From Candidatus Baltobacteraceae bacterium (GTDB lineage Bacteria; Vulcanimicrobiota; Vulcanimicrobiia; Vulcanimicrobiales; Vulcanimicrobiaceae), in NCBI GenBank assembly GCA_035502855.1, contig DATJTX010000029.1, forward strand, positions 22,248-86,247: a DNA stretch of 64,000 nucleotides, in the 5' to 3' direction. Within the stretch, counting starts at the first letter, position 1; the number at the start of each line of letters is the position of its first letter. The notes below the pieces were generated by a model. The model was given only the letters and a program-made list of their open reading frames with translations, was not told the DNA's origin and made no database searches. The translations under genes were made by a program, and so were the position numbers. Shown in pieces: positions 31,888 to 41,651 of the stretch.

Positions 31888-33283
31888 GCACGCCCGTGCG
31901 CACGATCTCGTCCGGCTAAGTCCCCCTGCGGTGGCAAGGCTCGCCGCACATGCGCCGGAGTGGGCTCGTGCGAGCCTTGGGCGAGCTCCCTGGGCGATCG
32001 TGCGCCGCGCCTATATAGCGGAAGACGTGCCGATCGGCATTCGCGGCGAGCACCGCGGGCAGCGCTTTGCCGCCAGCGTCGCGGCCGCCGAGATCGACCG
32101 GGTCGTTCCGCCGGAGCGGCTGCGCAACGTCGTTCCGCCGCGCGAGCACCGCGCCTTTGCCGCGCTGCCGGCGGTGATCGGTGCGGCCGGCGCGCATGGT
32201 CTGTGCGCTGCGCCGATCGGCGCCGCGGGATACGAGCTGGTCACCGGTGTCCCGGCTTTGCACGAGCAGAGCGATCTCGACGTCATCGTACGCGCGGCAT
32301 CGGGCGATGGCGCGCTGCATTCCTTTGCGTGCGCGATCGCGAATCTGCCGGTACGCGTCGACGTCGAGGTGGCGTTCGGTGACGGTTACGCCGCTGCGCT
32401 CGACGAGACGCTGCGCGGCGGCGCGCTCATGGTGAAGACGCCGGGCGGTCCGCGGATATTGCCGCCGTTTTCACCGCCGCAGGCCGCCGTGCAAGCGCTG
32501 ATCGCCGAGGCCGAACTCACGCCTAAACCGGCACTGGTCGATCGGCGCGGCAGCGGCGCGCACGACGATCTCACGCTCGACCTGCTGCTGCGTTCGGCAC
32601 GTGCGCTGGAGCACACGTTCGTCGCGGCCGATCTCGCCGCGCGTTCGAGCGCGATCGATCGCGCGCTGCGCACGCGGCTCGGAGCGATCGGCCGCACCGG
32701 CGAAACGCATATGCTGGCGGCGACCGGCGGCGCCAACGCCCATCGCGGTGCGATCTGGGCGCTCGGTCTGCTCGTTGCAGGGCACGCTCACACCGGCTCT
32801 CGCGATCCGGCTGCGATCGCGCGCGCCGCCGCGCAGATCGCGGCGCTGCCGGACGAAGGCGTCGCCGCCGTGCGGAGCAGCAACGGCGCGCGCGCACGCG
32901 CCCGCTACGGTGTAGGCGGTGCGGCCGGCGAAGCGCAGGCCGGTTTCCCGCACGTCGTACACCACGCGCTTCCCGCGTTACGTGCTGCCCGCGAACGCGG
33001 TGCGTCCGAAGCGGTCGCGCGCATCGACGCATTACTCGAGGTCATGACCACGCTCGAGGATACGTGTCTGCTGCACCGCGGCGGTGAGGAGGCGCTGCGC
33101 GTTGCGCAGGCGGGAGCAGGCGCCGTGCTCGCTGCGGGCGGCTGCGGCACCGCGGCCGGCCGGCGCGCGTGCAACGAGTTGGAACGCGCGCTGCTCGCGC
33201 GGCGCGCGTCGCCGGGCGGCGCGGCCGATCTGCTTGCCGCCGCACTCTTTCTCGATTCGATCGAGCGTGGTACGTGGGTGTAG
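31880..33283 (+). CDS. Fused MdcG-MdcB: holo-ACP synthase and triphosphoribosyl-dephospho-CoA synthase
   Basis: A 467-residue single reading frame with two enzymes. Residues about 1-205 are MdcG-like: GYELVTGVPALHEQSDLDVIVR is the nucleotidyltransferase-type core (Asp pair in SDLDV). Residues about 205-460 are MdcB/CitG-like: KPALVDRRGSGAHDDLTLDLLLRSA, GETHMLAATGGANAHRGAI and DTCLLHRGG. MdcB makes 2'-(5''-triphosphoribosyl)-3'-dephospho-CoA and MdcG transfers it to MdcC, so the fusion joins consecutive steps. The start ATG 31880 lies inside the end of mdcE. In the described operons the two are separate genes. Confidence 0.88.
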   Translation: MNEHARAHDLVRLSPPAVARLAAHAPEWARASLGRAPWAIVRRAYIAEDVPIGIRGEHRGQRFAASVAAAEIDRVVPPERLRNVVPPREHRAFAALPAVIGAAGAHGLCAAPIGAAGYELVTGVPALHEQSDLDVIVRAASGDGALHSFACAIANLPVRVDVEVAFGDGYAAALDETLRGGALMVKTPGGPRILPPFSPPQAAVQALIAEAELTPKPALVDRRGSGAHDDLTLDLLLRSARALEHTFVAADLAARSSAIDRALRTRLGAIGRTGETHMLAATGGANAHRGAIWALGLLVAGHAHTGSRDPAAIARAAAQIAALPDEGVAAVRSSNGARARARYGVGGAAGEAQAGFPHVVHHALPALRAARERGASEAVARIDALLEVMTTLEDTCLLHRGGEEALRVAQAGAGAVLAAGGCGTAAGRRACNELERALLARRASPGGAADLLAAALFLDSIERGTWV

Positions 33284-33293
33284 TGACGGGCCG

Positions 33294-34211
33294 GTGTTAG
33301 CATTCGTCTTCCCGGGACAGGGATCGCAGCACCCGGGCATGCTCGCGTCGATCGCGGGCGATCTCGATGCGGAGCGGACGTTTGCGCAAGCGAGCCGCGT
33401 GCTGGGATACGACGTGCGCGAGCGTGACGACGCCGCCGCGCTCGCCTCGACGGTCAACGTGCAACTCGGGCTGCTGGTGGCGGGCGTCGCTTCGGGACGG
33501 ATGCTCGAACGGCGCGGCGTGCAAGCCGACGCCGTTGCCGGTCATTCAGTGGGTGGATTCGCCGCGGCCGTCTACGCGGAAAGCATCGCCTTCGACGACG
33601 CGCTGCGGGCCGTTCGCGAGCGAGCGAGTGTCATGGAGAAACTCTTTCCGCGCGGTTACGGCATGGGTGTGATCGCCGGACTGCGCGAGCAGGTGGTCGC
33701 GGAGATCGTTCGCTCGATCGCGCGACCGCAGGCGCAAATTTTCATTGCGAACGTCAACGCACCGACGCAATTAGTGATCGCAGGCGAGAACGATGCGCTT
33801 GCGCGCGCGCTCGAAGCGGGCCGGTCGGCGGGGGCGCGCCGCGCGGAACGGCTCGACGTCGCCGTTCCCTCGCACTGCCCGCTGCTCGCCCCGGTGCAGG
33901 CGCATCTCGAAACCGTGCTTGCGCCGATGGAGATTCGCAACCCGCGCACGATCTACGTGGGGAGCGTCGGGCCGCGTCTGGTGCGCGATGCGCAGGCGCT
34001 GCGCCACGACCTGGCCGCCGGTGTGGCGCACGCGGTGCGATGGTACGATGCAACGACGATGATGATCGAACTGGGTACGAGCGAGTTCATCGAGGCGGTG
34101 CCGGGTCACGTGCTGACCGATCTCGCGCAGGCGGCGTTTCCGCGGGCGCGGGCGATTGCGCTCGAGGACGCCGGCGCGCGCTCGGCGGCAGCGCTCGCGC
34201 GCCGTGCCTGA
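33294..34211 (+). CDS. mdcH: Malonate decarboxylase-associated malonyl transferase MdcH
   Basis: A GTG-initiated 305-residue FabD-like malonyltransferase. FVFPGQGSQHPGM is at the N terminus, GHSVGGFAAAVYA is the nucleophile elbow with the catalytic Ser, and VPSHCPLL carries the catalytic His. MdcH primes MdcC with malonyl from malonyl-CoA. Context in the mdc operon separates it from fatty-acid FabD. It overlaps mutM by 8 bp. Confidence 0.9.
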   Translation: MLAFVFPGQGSQHPGMLASIAGDLDAERTFAQASRVLGYDVRERDDAAALASTVNVQLGLLVAGVASGRMLERRGVQADAVAGHSVGGFAAAVYAESIAFDDALRAVRERASVMEKLFPRGYGMGVIAGLREQVVAEIVRSIARPQAQIFIANVNAPTQLVIAGENDALARALEAGRSAGARRAERLDVAVPSHCPLLAPVQAHLETVLAPMEIRNPRTIYVGSVGPRLVRDAQALRHDLAAGVAHAVRWYDATTMMIELGTSEFIEAVPGHVLTDLAQAAFPRARAIALEDAGARSAAALARRA

Positions 34212-35097
34212 ACTTCCCGACGTCGAAGCCTACTTACACGCGCTGCGGACGCGGATCGTAGGGCAGACGCTGGAACGCGTCCGGCTCGCGAGTCCCTTTC
34301 TGCTGCGCACGGCGCAGCCGCCGCTCGAGGACGAATACGGGCACCGCGTTCGCGAGCTGCGCCGCGTCGGCAAGCGCATTGCGATCGGGATGGACGACGA
34401 CCGTTGGCTCGTGCTTCACCTGATGATCGCCGGCCGGCTGCATTGGAAGGAACGCGGAACGGCCCTCTCCGGGCGAACGAGTTTAGCGGCGTTCGACTTC
34501 TCGAATGGCACGCTCGTGCTGACCGAAGCCGGGTCGAAACATCGCGCGTCGCTCTCCGTGCTGGCGGGCGAGGATGCGTTGCGCTCGCAGGATCCCGGCG
34601 GCATCGAACTCTTCTCGAGCGATCTCGACGCATTTCGGGCAGCGCTCAGCGCCGAGAACCGGACGTTGAAACGAGCGCTGACCGACCCTCGGATCGTGAG
34701 CGGGATCGGCAATGCGTACTCGGACGAAATCCTGCACGCCGCGCGTCTCTCCCCGATCGCGCTGACCCAAAAACTCCGCGGAACGGAGTGGGAAGTGCTC
34801 TTCGACGCGGCGCGCCGGACGCTGGCGGCGTGGACCGATCGACTCAAAGCCGGCGACGGCTTCCCGGAAAAGGTCACGGCCTTTCGTGAGGAGATGGCGG
34901 TGCACGGCCGATTCGGCAAGCCGTGCCCCCGGTGCGGAGCGCCGATCCAGCGCATCCGCTACGCCGGCAACGAAACCAACTATTGCGCCCGTTGCCAGAC
35001 CGGCGGCAAAGTGCTCGCCGACCGGAGCCTCTCTCGGCTGCTCAAGTCGGACTGGCCCCGGACGCTCGAGGAGCTCGAGGACGTAAAGCGGCCCTAG
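34204..35097 (+). CDS. mutM: Formamidopyrimidine-DNA glycosylase family protein
   Basis: A 297-residue Fpg/Nei-type glycosylase. GTG 34204 starts the chain (Met)-PELPDVEAYL, so Pro2 and Glu3 are the catalytic pair. The helix-two-turn-helix has LTDPRIVSGIGNAYSDEIL, and the C-terminal zinc finger is CPRCGAPIQ...YCARCQTGGK. It removes oxidised bases from DNA. It overlaps the end of mdcH and is thus the last gene of the malonate operon, an odd partner for it. Fpg versus Nei-like specificity is not decided. Confidence 0.88.
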   Translation: MPELPDVEAYLHALRTRIVGQTLERVRLASPFLLRTAQPPLEDEYGHRVRELRRVGKRIAIGMDDDRWLVLHLMIAGRLHWKERGTALSGRTSLAAFDFSNGTLVLTEAGSKHRASLSVLAGEDALRSQDPGGIELFSSDLDAFRAALSAENRTLKRALTDPRIVSGIGNAYSDEILHAARLSPIALTQKLRGTEWEVLFDAARRTLAAWTDRLKAGDGFPEKVTAFREEMAVHGRFGKPCPRCGAPIQRIRYAGNETNYCARCQTGGKVLADRSLSRLLKSDWPRTLEELEDVKRP

Positions 35098-35123
35098 AGG
35101 CTGCTGCGTCGGCATGGAAGGAA

Positions 35124-35135
35124 CTGGTATACCAG
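35124..35135. promoter_or_regulatory. Palindromic operator upstream of the GntR gene
   Basis: CTGGTATACCAG, a perfect 12-bp palindrome 35 bp before the regulator start and followed by a second half-site, GATACC. Sites centred on GTATAC are typical for FadR-subfamily GntR regulators, so autoregulation is likely. Confidence 0.65.
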
Positions 35136-35169
35136 ATACCATATCCCACCCGCCCTGGAGGGTGCGGCC

Positions 35170-35850
35170 TTGGCCTTAGGTCTCTCGCGGCTCGGATCCG
35201 AAGCGAGTTTCGCGCAACGCGCGTACGCCGCGCTGCGCGCCGCGCTGCTCGAGATGAACATCTACGAGCGGGCGGACCAAGACCTGCGGCTGGACGAACG
35301 GGATCTGGCATACCGCTTGGGCGTGAGCCGCACGCCGATTCGCGATGCACTCGCCCGGCTCGAACATGAAGGCTTGGTCGAAAGCGTCCCACGGCGCGGA
35401 TATTTCATCGTTCGCAAGAGCCGCGAAGAGCTGGTCGAGATTATCAAAGTGTGGGCCGCGCTCGAAAGTATGGCGGCGCGATTGATCACCGAGCGCGCGA
35501 GCAACGAGGAGATTTCATCATTGCGCACGATTTTCGCGACGTTCGAAAACGGTGCGATCGCGGCCAAGCTTGACGAGTACTCAGACGCGAATCTTGCGTT
35601 TCACAGCCGGATCATCGATCTCGCGCGGAGCGCAACGCTCTCGCGGATGGCCGACACGCTCATCATGCACGTCCGTTCGATCCGGCATCGCACGATTTCG
35701 GAAGATCATCGGTTCGAGCGTTCGATGGTCGATCACATGCACATCATTCAGGCGCTCGAAACCCGCGACGGCGATCTGGCCGAACGGCTCGTTCGCGAGC
35801 ACGCGCTCGGACTGGCCGCTCACGTCGCCGTGCACGTTCATGACATCTAA
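35170..35850 (+). CDS. GntR family regulator, FadR/FCD subfamily
   Basis: A 226-residue regulator beginning at TTG with a GGAGGG ribosome-binding site. The winged helix spans about 15-80 (LDERDLAYRLGVSRTPIRDALARLEHEGLVE). The FCD ligand domain spans about 90-220, with metal-binding residues in FHSRIIDLA and HMHIIQALETRDGDLAERLVREH. FCD regulators respond to small organic acids. It directly precedes the four-gene acid-degradation set, which it probably controls. Confidence 0.9.
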   Translation: MALGLSRLGSEASFAQRAYAALRAALLEMNIYERADQDLRLDERDLAYRLGVSRTPIRDALARLEHEGLVESVPRRGYFIVRKSREELVEIIKVWAALESMAARLITERASNEEISSLRTIFATFENGAIAAKLDEYSDANLAFHSRIIDLARSATLSRMADTLIMHVRSIRHRTISEDHRFERSMVDHMHIIQALETRDGDLAERLVREHALGLAAHVAVHVHDI

Positions 35851-35877
35851 ATCATTACGCTGATCGAAGGGATCTCC

Positions 35878-37590
35878 ATGGCTCAGATGCTTTCCGTTCC
35901 AAGCGAACGGCACACCACCGACGGCACCGCACCGCAGAAGAAGGTCTCGGGCGGGCATCTCGTCGCCAAGGCGTTGCGCTCGGAAGGTGTCGATACGATC
36001 TTCACGCTCTGCGGCGGTCACATCATCGATATCTACGACGGCTGCATCGACGAGGGCATCAAGATCATCGACGTGCGTCACGAACAGGTTGCCGCGCACG
36101 CCGCCGACGGCTATGCGCGCATGACGGGCAACCTCGGCTGCGCGGTCGTCACCGCCGGACCCGGTACGACCAACGCGATCACCGGCGTCGCCAACGCATT
36201 TCGCGCCGAATCTCCGATGCTCTTGATCGGGGGGCAAGCCGGGCTCTCGCAGCACCGCATGGGCGGTCTGCAAGATCTGCCGCATGTCGAGATGCTGCGG
36301 CCGATCACGAAGTTCGCGACCAGCGTCACCACGACGTTGCGCGTCGCGGATTTCGTGACGATGGCCGCCCGCGAAGCATTCAACGGTTCGTTCGGTCCGG
36401 TATACCTCGAGATTCCGCGCACGGTCCTGGATCATGAAATCGACCCGGATCGAGCGGTGATCCCGCAAGCCGGCCATTACCGCGCGTCGACCAAGAGCCT
36501 GGGCGATCCGAACGACATTACGCGCCTGACCGATATCCTTTCGAAGGCGACCAAGCCATGCGTGCTGCTCGGCCAGCAAGTTTGGACCTGCCGCGCAACC
36601 GACGCGGCGCGCGAGTTCGTCGAGACGCTCAACATTCCGGCGTATATGAACGGGGCGGGACGCGGTACGCTGCCGCCCGGTCATCCACTGCATTTCCAAC
36701 TCACGCGACGCGAAGCATTCGAAACGGCGGACGTCATCATCGTGGTCGGGACGCCGTTCGATTTCCGCCTTCGCTACGGCAAGAGCCTCAAGGCGAAGAC
36801 GGTCGTGCAGATCGACATGTCGTACGCCACCGTCGGCCGCAATCGCGACGTCGATCTCGGTCTGGTCGGCGACGTCGGAGTGATTCTCGCGGCGGTCACG
36901 CGCGCGGCAGGGGCCAAGAACGCTGCGGCGCGCAACGCGTGGGTGGCTGCTCTGCGCGAGAAGGAGAATGCCGCGGTTGAGGCTCGTCTGCCCAAGCTGC
37001 GCAACGACGCGGTACCGATTCACCCCTATCGGCTCGCCTACGAAATCGATAATTTCCTCACCGACAATTCGGTCTTCGTGGGCGACGGCGGCGACGTCGT
37101 GACCTTCGCGGGCAACGTCGTGCAGCCCAAGGCGCCGGGACTGTGGATGGATCCCGGTCCGCTCGGATCGCTCGGCGTCGGCACCGGATTTGCGATGGCC
37201 GCGAAACTTGCGCAGCCGCAGCGCGAAGTGGTCGCGCTCTTTGGCGACGGATCGTTCGCGATGACCGGCTTCGACATGCAGACCGCGGTCCGCTTCGGGT
37301 TGCCGTACATCGCGATCGTGGGCAACAACAGCTACATGAACCAGATCCGCTGCGGCCAGATCCAGAAGTACGGCAAAGAGCGCGGCAACGTCGGTAACTA
37401 TTTGGGCGACGTGGATTTCGAGAAATTTGCCGACATGCTGGGCTTCTATGGCGAGGCCGTGCGCGAACCGGGGCAGATTCGCCCGGCGCTCGAGCGTGCG
37501 CGCGAAGCGGGAACCTGCGCGGTAATCAACGTGTGGCTCGATCCCGACGCATACGCGCCCGGCACCGAAAACCAAACGATGTACAAATGA
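35878..37590 (+). CDS. Thiamine-diphosphate-dependent enzyme, oxalyl-CoA decarboxylase / 2-hydroxyacyl-CoA lyase group
   Basis: A 570-residue TPP enzyme with the three-domain layout of acetolactate synthase relatives. Glu69 in [19 protein letters not shown] activates the cofactor. GDGS (456-459) to NN (483-484) is the TPP-binding motif. Next to a formyl-CoA transferase and an OxlT-like carrier, oxalyl-CoA decarboxylase is the first guess. But the sequence differs from the OXC type I recall (for example [12 protein letters not shown], and no GIPVTD segment) and resembles 2-hydroxyacyl-CoA lyases, which cleave a hydroxyacyl-CoA to formyl-CoA and an aldehyde. Acetolactate synthase is less likely. 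It overlaps the transferase gene by 4 bp. Confidence 0.75.
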   Translation: MAQMLSVPSERHTTDGTAPQKKVSGGHLVAKALRSEGVDTIFTLCGGHIIDIYDGCIDEGIKIIDVRHEQVAAHAADGYARMTGNLGCAVVTAGPGTTNAITGVANAFRAESPMLLIGGQAGLSQHRMGGLQDLPHVEMLRPITKFATSVTTTLRVADFVTMAAREAFNGSFGPVYLEIPRTVLDHEIDPDRAVIPQAGHYRASTKSLGDPNDITRLTDILSKATKPCVLLGQQVWTCRATDAAREFVETLNIPAYMNGAGRGTLPPGHPLHFQLTRREAFETADVIIVVGTPFDFRLRYGKSLKAKTVVQIDMSYATVGRNRDVDLGLVGDVGVILAAVTRAAGAKNAAARNAWVAALREKENAAVEARLPKLRNDAVPIHPYRLAYEIDNFLTDNSVFVGDGGDVVTFAGNVVQPKAPGLWMDPGPLGSLGVGTGFAMAAKLAQPQREVVALFGDGSFAMTGFDMQTAVRFGLPYIAIVGNNSYMNQIRCGQIQKYGKERGNVGNYLGDVDFEKFADMLGFYGEAVREPGQIRPALERAREAGTCAVINVWLDPDAYAPGTENQTMYK

Positions 37591-38843
37591 GCACGCAGAC
37601 CATGACGAAAGCAAAGGCGCTGGACGGCGTGCGCGTGCTCGACATGACGCACGTGCAGTCGGGGCCGTCCTGCACGCAGATTCTCGCCTGGCTCGGCGCC
37701 GACGTGATCAAGGTCGAGTTGCCGGGGCGCGGCGATATCACGCGCCAGCAGCTGCGCGACATCCCGGACGCGGATAGTTTGTATTTCGCGATGCTCAACG
37801 GCAACAAGCGCTCGTTGACGCTCAACACCAAAACGCCGCAAGGGAAGCAGATCTTCACCGAGATGATTCGCAAGTGTGACGTGCTGGTCGAAAACTTCGG
37901 CCCGGGCGTGCTCGATCGTCAGGGTTTTTCATGGGAGACGATCCACGAACTCAATCCGCGGATCATCTATGCCTCGATCAAGGGCTTCGGCCCGGGACAA
38001 TTCGCCGACGCCAAGGCCTACGAACCGGTGGCGCAGGCGATGGGCGGATCGATGAGCACGACCGGCTGGGAAGACGGTCCGCCGCTGGTGACCGGCGCGC
38101 AGATCGGCGACTCGGGCACCGGGATCCATACGGTGGCGGCAATTCTGGCGGCGCTCTATCAGCGCGACGTCCATACCGGGCAAGGCCAGCGCGTCGTGTG
38201 TACGATGCAAGATTCGGTGCTGAATCTATGCCGCGTCAAGATGCGCGACCAGCAGCGGCTCGCACGCGGACCGCTGAGCGAATATCCCAATCGCAGCTTC
38301 AACGGCGTCGTGCCGCGCTCTGGCAATGCCTCCGGCGGCGGTCACCCCGGTTCCGCCTTGCGCTGCGCGCCGGGCGGTCCGAACGACTACGTCTATTTGA
38401 TCCTTCAGACGCAGATCTGGGAACCGCTCTGCAAGGAGATAGGGCGGCCGGAACTCATCACCGATCCGAAATATGCAACGCCGGAGGCGCGGGTGCCGAT
38501 CCTTTCGGAGGTCTTCGGCATCATCGAAGAATGGACGCAAACGCTCACCAAATTTGAGGTGCTCGAGCGCTGCAATGCGCTCGACATCCCGTGTGGACCC
38601 GTGCTCGCGATGAAAGAACTGCTCGAAGATGAGTCATTGCGCGCGCGCAACATGATCGCTACGGTGGAGCATCCGCAGCGAGGCAGCTATTACACCGTCG
38701 GTTGTCCACTCGTACTCTCCGACTCGACCGTCGACTATCGCCGCGCGCCGCTGCTCGGCGAACATAACGAGGAAATCTTGCAAGAAATCATGGGCTATGA
38801 CCGCTCGCAGGTCGAGAGCCTGCACGAAGAAGGGGTAATCTGA
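37587..38843 (+). CDS. frc: Formyl-CoA:oxalate CoA-transferase-like class III CoA-transferase
   Basis: A 418-residue CaiB/BaiF-family enzyme very close to Frc/Yfd[54 protein letters not shown] and SGGGHPGS (the glycine loop). Asp175 in IGDSGTGIH aligns with the catalytic Asp169 of FRC. The enzyme moves CoA from formyl-CoA to oxalate, or to a similar acid. ATG 37587 overlaps the upstream stop. Frc pairs with a decarboxylase that regenerates formyl-CoA, here the preceding gene. Confidence 0.88.
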   Translation: MSTQTMTKAKALDGVRVLDMTHVQSGPSCTQILAWLGADVIKVELPGRGDITRQQLRDIPDADSLYFAMLNGNKRSLTLNTKTPQGKQIFTEMIRKCDVLVENFGPGVLDRQGFSWETIHELNPRIIYASIKGFGPGQFADAKAYEPVAQAMGGSMSTTGWEDGPPLVTGAQIGDSGTGIHTVAAILAALYQRDVHTGQGQRVVCTMQDSVLNLCRVKMRDQQRLARGPLSEYPNRSFNGVVPRSGNASGGGHPGSALRCAPGGPNDYVYLILQTQIWEPLCKEIGRPELITDPKYATPEARVPILSEVFGIIEEWTQTLTKFEVLERCNALDIPCGPVLAMKELLEDESLRARNMIATVEHPQRGSYYTVGCPLVLSDSTVDYRRAPLLGEHNEEILQEIMGYDRSQVESLHEEGVI

Positions 38844-38845
38844 TC

Positions 38846-40321
38846 ATGGCGATCGCAACACCAGCAAAGTCGGTTCGCGTCCCGCAAACCAAACTGCTCA
38901 TCAACGGAGAATGGGTTGACGCGCAGTCCGGGAAGACGTTCGATACGCGCAATCCGGCGACCGAAGAAGTCATCGCGCACGTTGCCGAGGCCGGCCCCGG
39001 CGACGTCGCGCTGGCCGTGAAGGCGGCTCGTGCCGCGCTCGAGCGGGGTCCGTGGGGAACGATGCGCGCAGCTGATCGCGCGCGCATCATGTCGCGTTTC
39101 GCGCAGGTGATCCGCGAACGGCAAGAAGAGATCGTCGCGCTCGAATCGCTCGACGGCGGTAAGCCGATCAGCTCGGTACGACGTCAGGACTATCCGGCGA
39201 TGCTCGACTGCATCGAGTATTACTCGGGCTGGCCGGACAAAATCACCGGCGACGTCGTGCCCGTGCGGCCGGACGCGCTCACCTACATCGCGCGTGTGCC
39301 CGTCGGCGTCGTCGGCGCGATCGTGCCGTGGAACTTCCCGCTGATGAACTCGATGTGGAAGATCGCCCCGGCGCTCGCCTGCGGGTGCGCGATCGTGATG
39401 AAGCCGGCGACGGAAACGCCGCTCACCGCGCTTCTGCTCGGCGAACTCGCGCTCGAAGCCGGTTTGCCGCCGGGCGTGCTGAACATTCTGCCCGGACCGG
39501 GCTCGTCGGCCGGCATGGCGCTCGTGAAGAATCCCGACGTCGACAAGATCTCGTTCACCGGATCGCCCGGCGTCGGCAAGCTGATCATGGAGGGCGCAGC
39601 GCCGTTCGTCACCCGGCTCACGCTCGAACTCGGCGGAAAATCGCCCAACCTGATCTTCGAGGACGCCGACATCGACGCCGCGGTCAAGGGTTCTTCGGCC
39701 GGTATTTTCTTCAACAGCGGCCAGGTTTGTTCGGCCGGCTCGCGCGTGCTCGTGCAAGAGAGCATCTACGACGAGTTCTGCGAGCGGATGGTGGCGCGCT
39801 CGAAGACGCTGAAAATCGGCGACCCGCTCGATGAGAGCACCTACATGGGTCCCGTGATCTCGCAAAAACAGATGAACACGATCATGGGATATATCGAGAC
39901 CGGCAAGAGCGAGGGCGCGACGCTGCGTTCGGGCGGCGAACGCGTAGGCTCGCGCGGCTACTTCCTCGAACCGACCGTTTTCACCGAGGTCGACAACTCG
40001 ATGAAGATCGCGCGCGAAGAGATCTTCGGCCCGGTCGCCGCGGTGATTCGCTTCAAGGACGAAGACGATGCGGTTCGGATCGCCAACGATTCGGATTTCA
40101 GCCTCGCGGCCGGGGTTTGGACGAAGGATGTGGCGCGTGCCCACATCATGGCGCAGCGGCTGCACGCAGGAACGGTTTGGGTCAATACCTACGGTCAGAG
40201 CGACACACGTCTACCCTGGGGCGGACTCGGCGGCGACTCCGGAATGGGACGCGATCTCGGCCAGACCGCACTCGACAACTACACCGACAAAAAGACGATT
40301 TGGGTGAGCCTACGGCGCTAG
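38846..40321 (+). CDS. Aldehyde dehydrogenase (NAD(P)+)
   Basis: A 491-residue ALDH of the betaine-aldehyde/glycolaldehyde type. The N-terminal signature is LLINGEWVDAQSG, the Rossmann motif FTGSPGVGKLI, the general base lies in LELGGKSPN and the catalytic Cys in FFNSGQVCSAGSR. It starts 2 bp after frc. A standard oxalate pathway needs no aldehyde dehydrogenase, so its presence suggests that the upstream lyase releases an aldehyde. The substrate is unknown. Confidence 0.9.
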   Translation: MAIATPAKSVRVPQTKLLINGEWVDAQSGKTFDTRNPATEEVIAHVAEAGPGDVALAVKAARAALERGPWGTMRAADRARIMSRFAQVIRERQEEIVALESLDGGKPISSVRRQDYPAMLDCIEYYSGWPDKITGDVVPVRPDALTYIARVPVGVVGAIVPWNFPLMNSMWKIAPALACGCAIVMKPATETPLTALLLGELALEAGLPPGVLNILPGPGSSAGMALVKNPDVDKISFTGSPGVGKLIMEGAAPFVTRLTLELGGKSPNLIFEDADIDAAVKGSSAGIFFNSGQVCSAGSRVLVQESIYDEFCERMVARSKTLKIGDPLDESTYMGPVISQKQMNTIMGYIETGKSEGATLRSGGERVGSRGYFLEPTVFTEVDNSMKIAREEIFGPVAAVIRFKDEDDAVRIANDSDFSLAAGVWTKDVARAHIMAQRLHAGTVWVNTYGQSDTRLPWGGLGGDSGMGRDLGQTALDNYTDKKTIWVSLRR

Positions 40322-40335
40322 AAAGGGTGTAAAGG

Positions 40336-41643
40336 ATGTCCTCCGCTCAATCGAGTGCGGCCGTGCCGCGCGAAAATATTCTTCATAACCACTGGGTCCA
40401 GCTCATCGCCGGCATCGTCTGCATGGCGATGATCGCGAACCTTCAATACGGCTGGACCGTCTTCGTCAATCCGATCCATACCGCAATGGGTTGGTCGCGG
40501 GCGGCGATTCAGGTTTCGTTCACGCTGTTCGTGCTCGTCGAATCCTGGCTCGTGCCGTTCGAAGCCGCGCTCGCCGATCGCTTCGGCCCGCGCCGAATGG
40601 TCATCGTCGGCGGCCTCTTCGCGGCGGCCGGCTGGGTGGTCAACTCGTATGCGTACTCGCTCGAGACGCTCTACCTCGGCGGGATCCTCGCCGGCATCGG
40701 CGCCGGCATCGTGTATGGTACCTGCATCGGCAACGCGATCAAATGGTTTGCCGGCAACCGCGGGCTGGCCGCCGGCCTGACGGCGATGGGATTCGGAGCC
40801 GGCGCCGCGCTAACCGTGATTCCGCTGACGCTGATGGTTGCGAACGGCGGATACCGTCACGCATTTCTCATGTTCGGATTGATTCAGGGCTTGATCGTCG
40901 TGGTTGCCGCGATGTTCCTCTTGACGCCTCCGGCGACCCATGTGCCGGATCGCAAGATACCCACCACGCTGCAAGGCACGCACGATTACAAGCCGATGGA
41001 GACGTTGCGCTCGCCGGTGTTCTGGGTGATGTACGTGATGTTCACGCTGGTCGCGGCCGGCGGACTCATGGCGGTCGCGCAGCTCGGACCGATCGCCAAG
41101 GACTTCGGCATCGCGAAGTCGCCGGTCACGATCCTCCTTTGGACGCTTCCGACGCTCACGTATGCGCTCTCGATCAACAATCTGGTCAACGGCTTCACGC
41201 GCCCGATCCTCGGATGGGTCTCGGATCGGATCGGCCGCGAGCTCACGATGTTCTTCGCCTTCATGCTCGAGGGCATCGGCATCGTCGCGTTGATGGAATT
41301 TGGGCACTCTCCGGTCACGTTCGTGCTGCTATCCGGCGTCGTGTTCTTCGCCTGGGGCGAGATCTTCAGCATCTTCCCGGCGACGGCACGCGACCACTTC
41401 GGGCAGAAATACGCGACGACCAATTACGGCATGCTGTACACGGCCAAGGGCACTGCGGCCCTGATCGTTCCGCTGGCGAGCGTGCTCACCGCGCTCACCG
41501 GAAGCTGGACGCTAGCGCTCAGCGTGGCGGCGGTCTTCAACGTGGTAGCCGCCGTGCTTTCGCTGCTCGTGCTGCGGCCGCTTCGAGTCCATGAGATCCA
41601 CGAGTACGTGGAGGCGCATCAACCGGCGGCCGCTTCCTCGTAG
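40336..41643 (+). CDS. OxlT-like oxalate:formate antiporter (MFS)
   Basis: A 435-residue MFS carrier with 12 predicted membrane spans, of the oxalate/formate antiporter family. YGWTVFVNPI and NGFTRPILGWVSDRIGR match OxlT segments, and FPATARDHFGQKYATTNYGMLYTAK matches its C-terminal half. Arg289 and Lys371 align with OxlT Arg272 and Lys355, the two substrate-binding residues, so a dianionic acid is a likely substrate. Exchange of acid for formate would complete the pathway of the genes before it. Confidence 0.87.
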   Translation: MSSAQSSAAVPRENILHNHWVQLIAGIVCMAMIANLQYGWTVFVNPIHTAMGWSRAAIQVSFTLFVLVESWLVPFEAALADRFGPRRMVIVGGLFAAAGWVVNSYAYSLETLYLGGILAGIGAGIVYGTCIGNAIKWFAGNRGLAAGLTAMGFGAGAALTVIPLTLMVANGGYRHAFLMFGLIQGLIVVVAAMFLLTPPATHVPDRKIPTTLQGTHDYKPMETLRSPVFWVMYVMFTLVAAGGLMAVAQLGPIAKDFGIAKSPVTILLWTLPTLTYALSINNLVNGFTRPILGWVSDRIGRELTMFFAFMLEGIGIVALMEFGHSPVTFVLLSGVVFFAWGEIFSIFPATARDHFGQKYATTNYGMLYTAKGTAALIVPLASVLTALTGSWTLALSVAAVFNVVAAVLSLLVLRPLRVHEIHEYVEAHQPAAASS

Positions 41644-41651
41644 GCGCGACC

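Noticed and set aside
34204..35097. mutM as a sign of a DNA-defence island
   Set aside because: No nuclease, methylase or other defence gene accompanies it; its overlap with mdcH is better read as chance operon membership.
35878..37590. Acetolactate synthase large subunit (ilvB)
   Set aside because: No ilvN or ilvC is near, and the gene is coupled to a formyl-CoA transferase gene; only the fold is shared.
35581..37614. 677-codon frame antisense to the GntR and TPP-enzyme genes
   Set aside because: Covers two clear genes on the other strand and has no recognisable domain.
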